From Nostoc sp. NIES-3756 (GTDB taxonomy: Bacteria; Cyanobacteriota; Cyanobacteriia; Cyanobacteriales; Nostocaceae), in assembly GCF_001548375.1 (NCBI RefSeq), contig NZ_AP017295.1, forward strand, positions 1,646,501 through 1,710,500: a stretch of DNA of 64,000 nucleotides. The letters are read 5' to 3'. Below are positions 39,609-47,168 of this stretch, one piece after another (within the stretch, counting starts at the first letter, position 1; each line of letters opens with the position of its first letter). The notes beneath the pieces are model-generated. The model was not told the origin of the DNA, did no database searches, and saw only the letters and a list, made by a program, of their open reading frames with translations. The translations under genes and the position numbers were made by a program.

Positions 39609-40514
39609 ATGGCTGATCAATTAATTCGCGCCACAGCAGCTGATGGCGGGATTCGTGCAGTGGGTGTGATTACCACTCGCTTGACCGAGGAAGCACGGCA
39701 GCGTCATCAGCTATCTTATGTAGCAACTGCTGCTTTGGGACGGACAATGGCGGCTGGCTTGTTGATGGCTTCTAGCATGAAACGCGCTGGTTCTAGGGTG
39801 AATGTCCGGGTGAAGGGTGATGGGCCTTTAGCTGGCATTCTGGTAGATGCTGGCTTGGATGGAACTGTACGCGGTTATGTGGGCAATCCCAATATAGAAC
39901 TGCCTCCCAATGCTAGGGGTAAGTTAGATGTGGGCGGTGCGGTAGGTAATGGCTTTCTCTACGTTGTCAGAGATATTGGTTATGGCTACCCTTACTCTAG
40001 TACGGTGGAACTGGTTTCAGGGGAAATCGGCGATGATGTAGCTCATTATTTGGTCAGTTCTGAACAAACACCCTCGGCGTTGGTTTTGGGTGTGTTTGTC
40101 GGGGCTACTGGTGTGACGGCTGCTGGTGGGTTGCTGGTGCAGGTGTTACCGAAGGCGGCTAGAGATGAAGCTTTAGTGGCAAAGTTGGAATCTAGGGTGG
40201 CGGCTTTATCTGGGTTTACGCCTTTGTTGCAAGCAGGTAAGACTCTGCCAGAAATTTTCCATGAGCTGTTGGGTGATATGGGGCTGACGATTTTCCCGGA
40301 AAGCCAAATTCTGCGCTTCCATTGTGGCTGCTCCTTTGACCGCGTGTTGGGAGCATTAAAGATGTTGGGAGAAGCAGAATTACAAGATATGATTGTTAAG
40401 GATGATGGGGCGGAGGCGACTTGCGATTTTTGTGGCAGGGTCTATCAAGCAAGTAGCGAGCATCTAGCCCAATTAATTGTAGATTTGCAAGCTGAGTCTT
40501 CTGTATCGGGTTAA
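39609..40514 (+). CDS. hslO: redox-regulated chaperone Hsp33
   Basis: A cytoplasmic holdase activated by oxidation of four zinc-binding Cys residues. With ATG at 39609 (301 residues, AAGG upstream) all four are present: Cys239 and Cys241 in HCGCSFDR, and Cys272 and Cys275 in CDFCGRVY. GRTMAAGLLMASSMKRAGSR and GGLLVQVLPKAARDE are conserved fold elements. An upstream in-frame start at 39546 would add 21 unconserved residues. Single gene. Confidence 0.96.
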   Translation: MADQLIRATAADGGIRAVGVITTRLTEEARQRHQLSYVATAALGRTMAAGLLMASSMKRAGSRVNVRVKGDGPLAGILVDAGLDGTVRGYVGNPNIELPPNARGKLDVGGAVGNGFLYVVRDIGYGYPYSSTVELVSGEIGDDVAHYLVSSEQTPSALVLGVFVGATGVTAAGGLLVQVLPKAARDEALVAKLESRVAALSGFTPLLQAGKTLPEIFHELLGDMGLTIFPESQILRFHCGCSFDRVLGALKMLGEAELQDMIVKDDGAEATCDFCGRVYQASSEHLAQLIVDLQAESSVSG

Positions 40515-40666
40515 GGTATAAATGGGCGCTGAATCTATCAATTATTAATGGTATTTGTGGGAAGGATAATGTAACAAGTAGCTTTTTAATTATGAGAAAG
40601 TTACTATGGCAAAAATAGCATTATCATTCTAAAACAGATGGCTATTCAACTATTTTGGTGTGAGAG

Positions 40667-42727
40667 ATGACAGAGCGGGATATCCCAGAAAGTTGGCATC
40701 CAACCAGAGGAAGAAAACCAGATGAGATGGACGGTGTATACCGAGCGCCACAAGTCGGTGACACCCAACCATTTGGTGTCCCGGCTCCTGGTTCGGCTAA
40801 TGCAGTGAACCAGCAAGGATTGTATGACTCCCAAGGATTACCTATAAATCAGCAAGATAAAGTAACCAATAATACAAAAAAAAGATTTATAAAGTTACCG
40901 CGCTGGATGCGGGGTTGGGTGGGCTTTGCTCTGTTATTAACGATCATCCCTGGCGGTATTGGATTTGTGGCGATGGCGATGCTGCTGAAGTTGCCGGCTG
41001 CACCCAATTGTCCGGCGATTTTCTGGCCTTTAGCGAGTGCTTCAGTCCGGATACATTGCGCCCAGTTGGCAGCTTCTAAACAAACGGTGGAAGATTTATT
41101 GCAAGCAATCGCTTTAGTCAAGCAGCTACCACAGGATCACCCACTGCGGGGCGAAGCTGACAGGTTTCTGGAAGAATGGTCAAAGGATGTGTTGCAATTA
41201 GCTGACCAAAGCTTTCAAGCTGGGAACTTAGAACAGGCGATCGCCACAGCGAAAAAAATACCCCAAGACCTATCGGCTTATAAGTTGGTAGATGAGCAAA
41301 TCGCTAAATGGCAAACGATTTGGGACAAAGCCCAAGGTATATACACAGATGCAGTAGAAGAATTGCGGCAACAACGCTGGCAATCGGCGTTTATGGTAGC
41401 TTCTAAATTGTTGCGTGTAGATAATAAATATTGGGCAAGCGTTAAATACGATGAACTCAATGACATCATCACCGCATCTAAGGAAGATGTAGACAAGTTA
41501 GACAAAGCCCAAAGATTGGCTGATAGTAAAGTGGTAGAAAATTTACTAGAAGCAATTAAATTGGCTGAGTCTGTAGGAGAGAAAAGTTACCTGTATCGCA
41601 AAGCTCAAGAATCAATTCCGGCATTTGGACGCAAAATGTTGGAGTTAGCACAGGCGAAAATGGATGAACGCGATGCAGATAAAGCTTTAGAAATCGCTCG
41701 ACAAATTCCTGAAAGTACAGGTTTGCAAACGCAAGTTGAAGATTTCATTGCTTTGGCTGATGCCCAAAGAAATGCTTGGCAGGGTAATGTTGCAGGTTTA
41801 CAAGCAGCAATTACCCAGGCACAACAGATTGATCCGTCTCGACCAAACTATGATAAAGCTCAACAGTTAATCAGCCGTTGGCAGTTGGAAATTGAAGATG
41901 TTGCCCGTCTGGAAAAGGCGCAGACATTAGCTAATCAAGGTACAATCAACGATTTAACTGCGGCGATCGCGGAAGTACAGATGATTCCTAGTAGTAATCC
42001 TCGTGGTTCAGAAGCTAGGCAAAATATGAATCGTTGGCAGTCGCAAATTGAAACTATTGAAGATAGACCTTATCTAGAACGGGCTGAACAAATTGCCTTG
42101 TTAGATGATATCAATTCTTTGCAAGCAGCGATCGCGGAAGCTGGTCAAATTCGCCAAGGTCGGGCGTTGTATCCAGAAGCACGCCGTAGAATTAGGACTT
42201 GGGTAGGCAAGGTACAGCGCATCCAAGACCAACCTTATTTAGATCAAGCGCGGGAATTTGCTTCACGGGGTGATTTGTCGGCGGCGATTAATGCAGCGCA
42301 ACCAATCGCATCTTCAGGAAGGGCTTTATCTGGGGAAGCGCAGGAAGCAATTGATGAGTGGCGATCGCAAATTCGAGCTAGAGATAATTGGAATCGTGCG
42401 AGGGAAATGGCGGCGACTGGTACACCCCAAGCTTTGGCGGAAGCGATACGCTTGGCTGATCAGGTATCTAACAAAAGTATTTTAAGGATGGATGCAAATA
42501 TCGCTATTGACCAATGGGGTCAGCAAATCTTAGATATTGCCCGTTCTGAAGGTAATTCTGATATGTCTAGGGCAATTGAAACCGCTCGGTTGGTTCCACG
42601 AAATAGTTCTGCTTATAGTGCAGCACAAGAGCAAATTAAAATTTGGCAGCAATTTCTTAATCCTGCACCTCAGCCTCAGCCTACGCCTGAGCAAGTAGTA
42701 CCTTCAACTATTATCAATGGGCAGTAA
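40667..42727 (+). CDS. single-pass membrane protein with helical solenoid repeats, function unknown
   Basis: 686 residues. A hydrophilic N-terminus of about 80 residues with a Pro/Gly-rich part is followed by one hydrophobic segment (WMRGWVGFALLLTIIPGGIG...) near 78-107 and a short region with two Cys. From about 135 to 665 there are eight or more degenerate repeats of about 50-60 residues. Each has the pattern A..LA..G....L..AI..A..I.....Y..A...I..W...I, for example EQAIATAKKIPQDLSAYKLV and QAAITQAQQIDPSRPNYDKA. This predicts an all-alpha, TPR-like solenoid. The C-terminus is a Pro/Gln tail. I recognise no named family; relatives are usually called chromosome-segregation-ATPase-like, but no ATPase motif is seen. 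ATG at 40667. A terminator follows. Confidence 0.75.
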   Translation: MTERDIPESWHPTRGRKPDEMDGVYRAPQVGDTQPFGVPAPGSANAVNQQGLYDSQGLPINQQDKVTNNTKKRFIKLPRWMRGWVGFALLLTIIPGGIGFVAMAMLLKLPAAPNCPAIFWPLASASVRIHCAQLAASKQTVEDLLQAIALVKQLPQDHPLRGEADRFLEEWSKDVLQLADQSFQAGNLEQAIATAKKIPQDLSAYKLVDEQIAKWQTIWDKAQGIYTDAVEELRQQRWQSAFMVASKLLRVDNKYWASVKYDELNDIITASKEDVDKLDKAQRLADSKVVENLLEAIKLAESVGEKSYLYRKAQESIPAFGRKMLELAQAKMDERDADKALEIARQIPESTGLQTQVEDFIALADAQRNAWQGNVAGLQAAITQAQQIDPSRPNYDKAQQLISRWQLEIEDVARLEKAQTLANQGTINDLTAAIAEVQMIPSSNPRGSEARQNMNRWQSQIETIEDRPYLERAEQIALLDDINSLQAAIAEAGQIRQGRALYPEARRRIRTWVGKVQRIQDQPYLDQAREFASRGDLSAAINAAQPIASSGRALSGEAQEAIDEWRSQIRARDNWNRAREMAATGTPQALAEAIRLADQVSNKSILRMDANIAIDQWGQQILDIARSEGNSDMSRAIETARLVPRNSSAYSAAQEQIKIWQQFLNPAPQPQPTPEQVVPSTIINGQ

Positions 42728-42735
42728 TTTTTACG

Positions 42736-42770
42736 CCTCCTGGCTGGTTTTCCAGGAGGTTTAAGATTTT
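42736..42770 (+). terminator. Rho-independent terminator after the solenoid gene
   Basis: Perfect 8-base stem CCTCCTGG (42736-42743) / CCAGGAGG (42752-42759) with an 8-base loop, followed within 10 bases by a T-run (AAGATTTTTTG). Confidence 0.88.
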
Positions 42771-42922
42771 TTGATTGGTGTTGTAATTTATACAAATCCC
42801 GGATAATAACTTACGATATGCTTGCTTTTGTCAATAATAGGTAATGGAAGAAGCCAATTAGCTATTACCCATTACCCGTTACCAACCCCCACTATATGAT
42901 GAGTGTTTAAGCAGACATGATA

Positions 42923-43534
42923 TTACTTACGTTTTTTAGTGGTAGATTGAGCAACCCTAGATTCGATAGTAAATTCTGGAATTTCTGCTAATTCATCGTC
43001 ACCTAAACTATACTGTTCACAAACCAAACTCAAACGATTTCCTGGTGTTTTCACAGCGTTAACTGAGTGAGTTAAATCGCCTTGAAAGTAGAGTAAGGTG
43101 TTCATCTGCGGTTTAATTTGTCCCAGTTGACGTTTGTGTGACTTGAGAACCAGCTCTCCCCCCTCCATGTTTTCGGGTATACGCACATATAAGACGCTGA
43201 CAAACATTGGTGGTTCAATGGTTTTGCAGTAAGAACGCAGAGAACGATCTATATGTGGATCGACGCGAGAACCTTCTTTGAGGAGTAAAGGATTAAGGTA
43301 AAAGGCGTTACAACTGGGATGGAGAGCCAAATCTAAATAGGGTTTGAAGTAGGGAAATTTTTGTTCTACTGTAGAAATGTGCGATCGCCTAAATACTAAA
43401 GAGAATCCTTTAGTACCCACAAAATCCCGGTTGAGGTTGTTGACTGCAAAGTAAGGACAAGCGTGGATTTCACCCCATAAGTTGTTGAGGTAGTCGCTAG
43501 GAAAGGCATTGGGTTGCTGTTGGTAGTATTTCAC
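42923..43534 (-). CDS. 2-oxoglutarate-Fe(II) dioxygenase family protein
   Basis: A 203-residue jelly-roll dioxygenase. The iron ligands are His94 and Asp96 in VDPHIDRSLRSY and His156 in GDLTHSVNAV, and Arg167 in PGNRLSLVCEQ is the expected 2-oxoglutarate salt bridge. GGELVLKSHKRQLGQIKPQM belongs to the double-stranded helix. The substrate is unknown. Similar proteins hydroxylate peptides or small metabolites. The start is GTG at 43534, without a good Shine-Dalgarno. It is followed on the same strand, 43 bases upstream of its start, by the rhomboid-like gene's end, so the two may form one transcript. Confidence 0.85.
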   Translation of the reverse strand: MKYYQQQPNAFPSDYLNNLWGEIHACPYFAVNNLNRDFVGTKGFSLVFRRSHISTVEQKFPYFKPYLDLALHPSCNAFYLNPLLLKEGSRVDPHIDRSLRSYCKTIEPPMFVSVLYVRIPENMEGGELVLKSHKRQLGQIKPQMNTLLYFQGDLTHSVNAVKTPGNRLSLVCEQYSLGDDELAEIPEFTIESRVAQSTTKKRK

Positions 43535-43577
43535 GGAAAATTAAATCCATTAAAAATGACGATGCACACTTACTAAG

Positions 43578-44273
43578 TTATCGGTATATGCGTGTAAAAA
43601 CAGCACCGAAAATCATAGCTAGAAACTGCATCCAGTAAGCTAGGCTAGGTTGATTTACTCCCACAGGCGGGATGTTTAAACTACCAATGCCATAAAATAA
43701 CTGTTGAATATACCACCAAAATAAATAAAAATAAGCTGGTATTGCTATTGGGATATAAACAAGAATTAAAGGTAAAATACTGTCTATCTTGACTTTAGGA
43801 AACCTCATTACATAAGCCCCTAAAATTGCAGCGATCGCCCCATTAGCACCAACTAGTGGTACACTCAAACTCGGTTCAATAATAATTTGTAGCAAGCCTG
43901 TAACTATACCAGCACCCACATAAAAGCCTAAATAGCGCCACTGTCCTAAAATATTTTCTAAACCCTTACCAAACACCCACAAAAATAACATATTCCCCAG
44001 TATTTGGCTAAAACTGCCGTGTAAAAACATGGCAAATAACAAGGAGAATAAACGCCAAAATACCACAATCCCAGCCGCAGGATTGATCAGTGTATTATTA
44101 ATTGCTGCGCTAACTTGATATGGAACTAAACCCCAACTATAGATAAAATAGCCGAGTTCACCACTTACTTCCAATTTAATTTCCCATAAGAATATAAAAA
44201 TATTAATACCAATCAACCAGTAATTAATAATCGGTCGCCTGCGAAAGCGTAAGTTATCACTAATAGGAATCAT
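43578..44273 (-). CDS. rhomboid-like membrane protein, catalytic residues lost
   Basis: 231 residues with six predicted helices and a clear rhomboid layout (FLHGSFSQILGNM in the second helix region, GANGAIAAILGAYV in the fourth). The catalytic motif GxSG reads G-A-N-G, with Asn144 where Ser is needed; the codon is AAT. The helix-six His is also absent: SLAYWMQFLAMIFG has Tyr213 at the expected place. The helix-two His corresponding to GlpG His150 is Gln90. It should not be a protease, and is better called a pseudo-rhomboid. Such proteins may still bind or retain membrane clients. ATG at 44273. It lies downstream of nothing on its strand and is followed by the dioxygenase gene. Confidence 0.85.
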   Translation of the reverse strand: MIPISDNLRFRRRPIINYWLIGINIFIFLWEIKLEVSGELGYFIYSWGLVPYQVSAAINNTLINPAAGIVVFWRLFSLLFAMFLHGSFSQILGNMLFLWVFGKGLENILGQWRYLGFYVGAGIVTGLLQIIIEPSLSVPLVGANGAIAAILGAYVMRFPKVKIDSILPLILVYIPIAIPAYFYLFWWYIQQLFYGIGSLNIPPVGVNQPSLAYWMQFLAMIFGAVFTRIYR

Positions 44274-44280
44274 TTGAATT

Positions 44281-44415
44281 AGTCATTAGTCATTAGTCAT
44301 TAGTCATTAGTGAGGCAAAAATATCTCCTTTATTTCCCTTATCTCCCCCTACTTCTTCATCTCCCCCTACTCCCTCATCTCCCTCATCTCCCCCCACTCC
44401 CCACTCCCCAGTTCC
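44281..44415. repeat. TTAGTCA and CCCTCATCT tandem repeats
   Basis: Five CATTAGT heptamers (44281-44313) and, after a spacer, repeated CTCCCCCTACTTCTTCATCT and CTCCCTCATCT units to 44415. This fills the gap between the divergent rhomboid-like gene and the kinase gene. Confidence 0.85.
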
Positions 44416-44425
44416 CGAAAAACCT

Positions 44426-46597
44426 ATGGCAAGATTGGAATCAGATCACAATGGACTCAACTTGGTAAACTGGATGCTAGGAAATACACTTGTTGGAAGA
44501 TACCAAATTCTTAGCCACTTGGGAGGCGGGGGATTTGGTGAAACATATGTAGCTTGTGATACTCACTTGCCAGGAACACCTAAATGTGTGGTAAAAAAAC
44601 TCCAACCCCAAGCCAATGATCCGGCTACCTTGGAGATAGCAAGACGATTATTTGATACGGAAGCGCAAGTTTTATATAAACTAGGAACAGGCGATCGAAT
44701 TCCCCAACTTCTGGCTTATTTTGAAGAAAATGCCGAGTTCTATCTAGTACAAGAATTTATTCCTGGTCACGATTTGAGTCAAGAATTAACACCGGGAAAA
44801 ACTTTTACTCAAGATGAGGTAATAGCACTCTTAAAAGAGCTTCTGGCTATCTTAGAATTTGTCCATCAACAAAATGTGATTCATCGTGATATTAATCCGC
44901 GCAACATACTCAGGCGAGAAGATGGCAAATTAATTTTAATTGACTTTGGGGCAGTCAAGCAAATTACCACTCAAGTAGTGACTTCCACTGGTAAACCTAA
45001 ATCTACCGTCGTCATTGGGACTCCTGGTTACATACCTGGTGAACAAGCACAAGGTAATCCTAAATTTAATAGCGATATTTATGCTCTAGGGATAGTAGCA
45101 ATTCAAGCACTTACAGGTTTATTACCCTATCAACTAGAACACGATACCGATACTAATGAAATTATCTGGCAAAATCACGCCCAAGTCTCGCCAGAATTTG
45201 CCAAATTTATTGACAAAATGGTGTGCTATGATTTTCGGCAACGTTACGCCTCAGCTACTGTTGCATTACAAGCACTTACAGATATCACACAGCCAGCAAC
45301 TGAAACTGTTGCTATAACTCCAACTTTACCCCCTGCAAAATTCAGGTTTAATCAACCCAAGAAAAATCTATTTATCAAATTATTATTAGCAGCTTTATTA
45401 ATTAGTGTGACTGGTACAGCCTCAGTATTTATAGTTAATAGTATTAATAGTAATAATGCTACAGATTTGGCTAAACAAGGAAATACATTATTTGAATTAC
45501 AACGATATAAAGATGCTTTAGCGTCTTATCAAAAAGCAGTTAATATCAGACCAGATTATGCTCAAGGATGGCAAGGACAAGGTAAAACTCTATTTCGTCT
45601 CAAGCAGTATAAAGAAGCATTAATGGCTTATGATAAAGCAATTCAACTCCAGCCAGATTATTTAGAAGCTTGGAGTGGGAGAGGATTGACTTTACAAAAT
45701 TTACAGCGATATTCAGAAGCGATCGCTTCTTTTGATAAAGCTCTAGAATTAAATGAGGATTACCCGGAAGTTTGGAATGCTAGAGGCGAAGCTTTTAGTA
45801 ATTTAAAACAGTATGACCAAGCAATTAAATCTTATAATAAAGCTATTGAATTTAAAGCAGATGCTTACGAGAGTTGGTATAACAAGGGGTTAGCATTACA
45901 AAATCTCAAAGAATATGATCAGGCGATAAATGCTTATAATAAAGCTATTGAAATTAAATCTGATTATGAGAGAGCTTGGTATAATTTAGGTAATGCCTTA
46001 GTCAATCTTAATCGTTATGAAGATGCTTTTAACGCTTATGATAAGGCAGTACAATATAAAACAGACTATTCTATAGCTTGGTTATCTAGGGGTAATGTAT
46101 TGATTGTTTTAAAACGTTACCCAGAAGCTGTTGAATCATTTAATCAAGTAATTAAACTTAATCCCAATAGCTATCAAGCATGGTATGGCAAAGGTTGGTC
46201 ACAACATCAAAACCAACGCTATCCTGAGGCAATAGAATCTTATAAAAAAGCGGCGACAATTAAACCAAATAGTTTTAAAGTTTGGTATAGTTTGGGAAAT
46301 TCTCAATATATATTACAGCAATACCAAGACGCGATCGCCTCTTACAATAAAGCAGTACGTTACCAACCAAAGCATATAGAAAGCTGGTATAGTCGGGGTA
46401 ATGCGTTATTTAACTTAAAACAATATAAAGAAGCGATCGCCTCCTACGAACAAGCAATTAAATACAAACCAGATTACCACCAAGCTGTTAACGCCCGTGA
46501 CGAAGCCCAGCGTCAACTCCAAGCCACAACACCACAGCCTGTAGTTCCCCCAGCTTTGCCTAGTCCTCAATTTACTAACCCCCCGCAAGAAAATTAG
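44426..46597 (+). CDS. membrane Ser/Thr protein kinase with C-terminal TPR repeats
   Basis: 723 residues. The kinase domain (about 25-285) has the Gly-rich loop LGGGGFGETYVA, Lys57/58 in CVVKKLQ, a catalytic loop VIHRDINPRNIL with His153-Arg-Asp155, and IDFGAVKQI with Asp173. The catalytic-loop Lys of HRDxKxxN is Asn here. The helix at 315-337 (LFIKLLLAALLISVTGTASV) anchors it in the membrane. Residues 345-690 hold ten TPR repeats (for example YKDALASYQKAVNIRPDYAQ) that would lie on the far side of the membrane. A Pro/Gln tail ends the protein. ATG at 44426. The TPR block implies binding of an extracytoplasmic partner. Confidence 0.92.
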   Translation: MARLESDHNGLNLVNWMLGNTLVGRYQILSHLGGGGFGETYVACDTHLPGTPKCVVKKLQPQANDPATLEIARRLFDTEAQVLYKLGTGDRIPQLLAYFEENAEFYLVQEFIPGHDLSQELTPGKTFTQDEVIALLKELLAILEFVHQQNVIHRDINPRNILRREDGKLILIDFGAVKQITTQVVTSTGKPKSTVVIGTPGYIPGEQAQGNPKFNSDIYALGIVAIQALTGLLPYQLEHDTDTNEIIWQNHAQVSPEFAKFIDKMVCYDFRQRYASATVALQALTDITQPATETVAITPTLPPAKFRFNQPKKNLFIKLLLAALLISVTGTASVFIVNSINSNNATDLAKQGNTLFELQRYKDALASYQKAVNIRPDYAQGWQGQGKTLFRLKQYKEALMAYDKAIQLQPDYLEAWSGRGLTLQNLQRYSEAIASFDKALELNEDYPEVWNARGEAFSNLKQYDQAIKSYNKAIEFKADAYESWYNKGLALQNLKEYDQAINAYNKAIEIKSDYERAWYNLGNALVNLNRYEDAFNAYDKAVQYKTDYSIAWLSRGNVLIVLKRYPEAVESFNQVIKLNPNSYQAWYGKGWSQHQNQRYPEAIESYKKAATIKPNSFKVWYSLGNSQYILQQYQDAIASYNKAVRYQPKHIESWYSRGNALFNLKQYKEAIASYEQAIKYKPDYHQAVNARDEAQRQLQATTPQPVVPPALPSPQFTNPPQEN

Positions 46598-46613
46598 TGA
46601 TTAGTCACTAGAC

Positions 46614-46645
46614 TTGACTCTCCATCCAACTGGAGAGTTTAGGAT
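46614..46645 (+). promoter_or_regulatory. MerR-type promoter/operator (20-base spacer with dyad)
   Basis: A -35-like TTGACT (46614-46619) and a -10-like TAGGAT (46640-46645) are separated by 20 bases, longer than the 17 of normal promoters. The spacer contains the dyad CTCTCC-N8-GGAGAG (46618-46623 and 46632-46637). This is the hallmark of MerR-family targets such as the Cd/Pb regulators. It lies 37 bases before the MerR gene, so autoregulation is likely. The dyad could also form a hairpin. Confidence 0.75.
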
Positions 46646-46681
46646 AGATGATAGATAGTTTCATCTCCAAGCTAGAAAAGT

Positions 46682-47095
46682 ATGTTAGCGCAAGAAGAAG
46701 CAAAACTAATTGGTTCAGTAGCGAAAGAAAGCGGTGTACCAATTAAGACGATTCGCTATTATGAAGAACTTGGTCTTCTCAAATCATCAGGAAGAACCGA
46801 GGGAGGATTTAGATTATTTCATACTGATGTCTTAGAAAGATTACATTTTATTAAACGCGCTCAGAGTTTAGGCTTAAATTTATCAGAAATCAAAGATTTT
46901 TTACAGGTTTATGATGCAGGTGAGTTACCCTGTGACCACATCAAAACCAAACTAGAAGATAAAGTTCAAGCCATTGATGAGCAAATTCAACAATTGCTAA
47001 TTCTCAGGCAAGAATTAGTAGGATTACTTTCCGGTTGGGAAGCCAAATCTGATAAATTTCCGACAACAATTTGCCCCATCATTGAAAATAACTAA
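46682..47095 (+). CDS. MerR-family, heavy-metal-type transcriptional regulator
   Basis: 137 residues. The winged helix-turn-helix is complete (IGSVAKESGVPIKTIRYYEE, LGLLKSSGRTEGGFRLF), followed by the long dimerisation helix (IDEQIQQLLILRQELVGLL). Metal-type cysteines are at 84 (GELPCDHIK) and 131 (TTICPII). The middle Cys near 117-120, used by MerR and CadR-type sensors, is missing (SGWEAKS). ATG at 46682 starts after a MerR-type promoter. No efflux pump or metallothionein is next to it; the histidine kinase downstream is convergent. The target may be itself or elsewhere. Confidence 0.9.
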   Translation: MLAQEEAKLIGSVAKESGVPIKTIRYYEELGLLKSSGRTEGGFRLFHTDVLERLHFIKRAQSLGLNLSEIKDFLQVYDAGELPCDHIKTKLEDKVQAIDEQIQQLLILRQELVGLLSGWEAKSDKFPTTICPIIENN

Positions 47096-47120
47096 ATTAA
47101 TAGGTTTCTGATAAACTGAA

Positions 47121-47139
47121 GGGTAGGCATTGCCCACCC
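47121..47139. terminator. hairpin between MerR gene and histidine kinase gene
   Basis: GGGTAGGC (47121-47128) / GCCCACCC (47132-47139), one A-C mismatch, loop ATT. It is related to the hairpin at 14050-14074 and lies between two convergent genes. Confidence 0.55.
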
Positions 47140-47168
47140 TCCATAGCTATTTCATCTTTTCCCTGCTG

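Noticed and set aside
44281..44415. CRISPR array
   Set aside because: Units are 7-12 bases without unique spacers, so they are tandem repeats.
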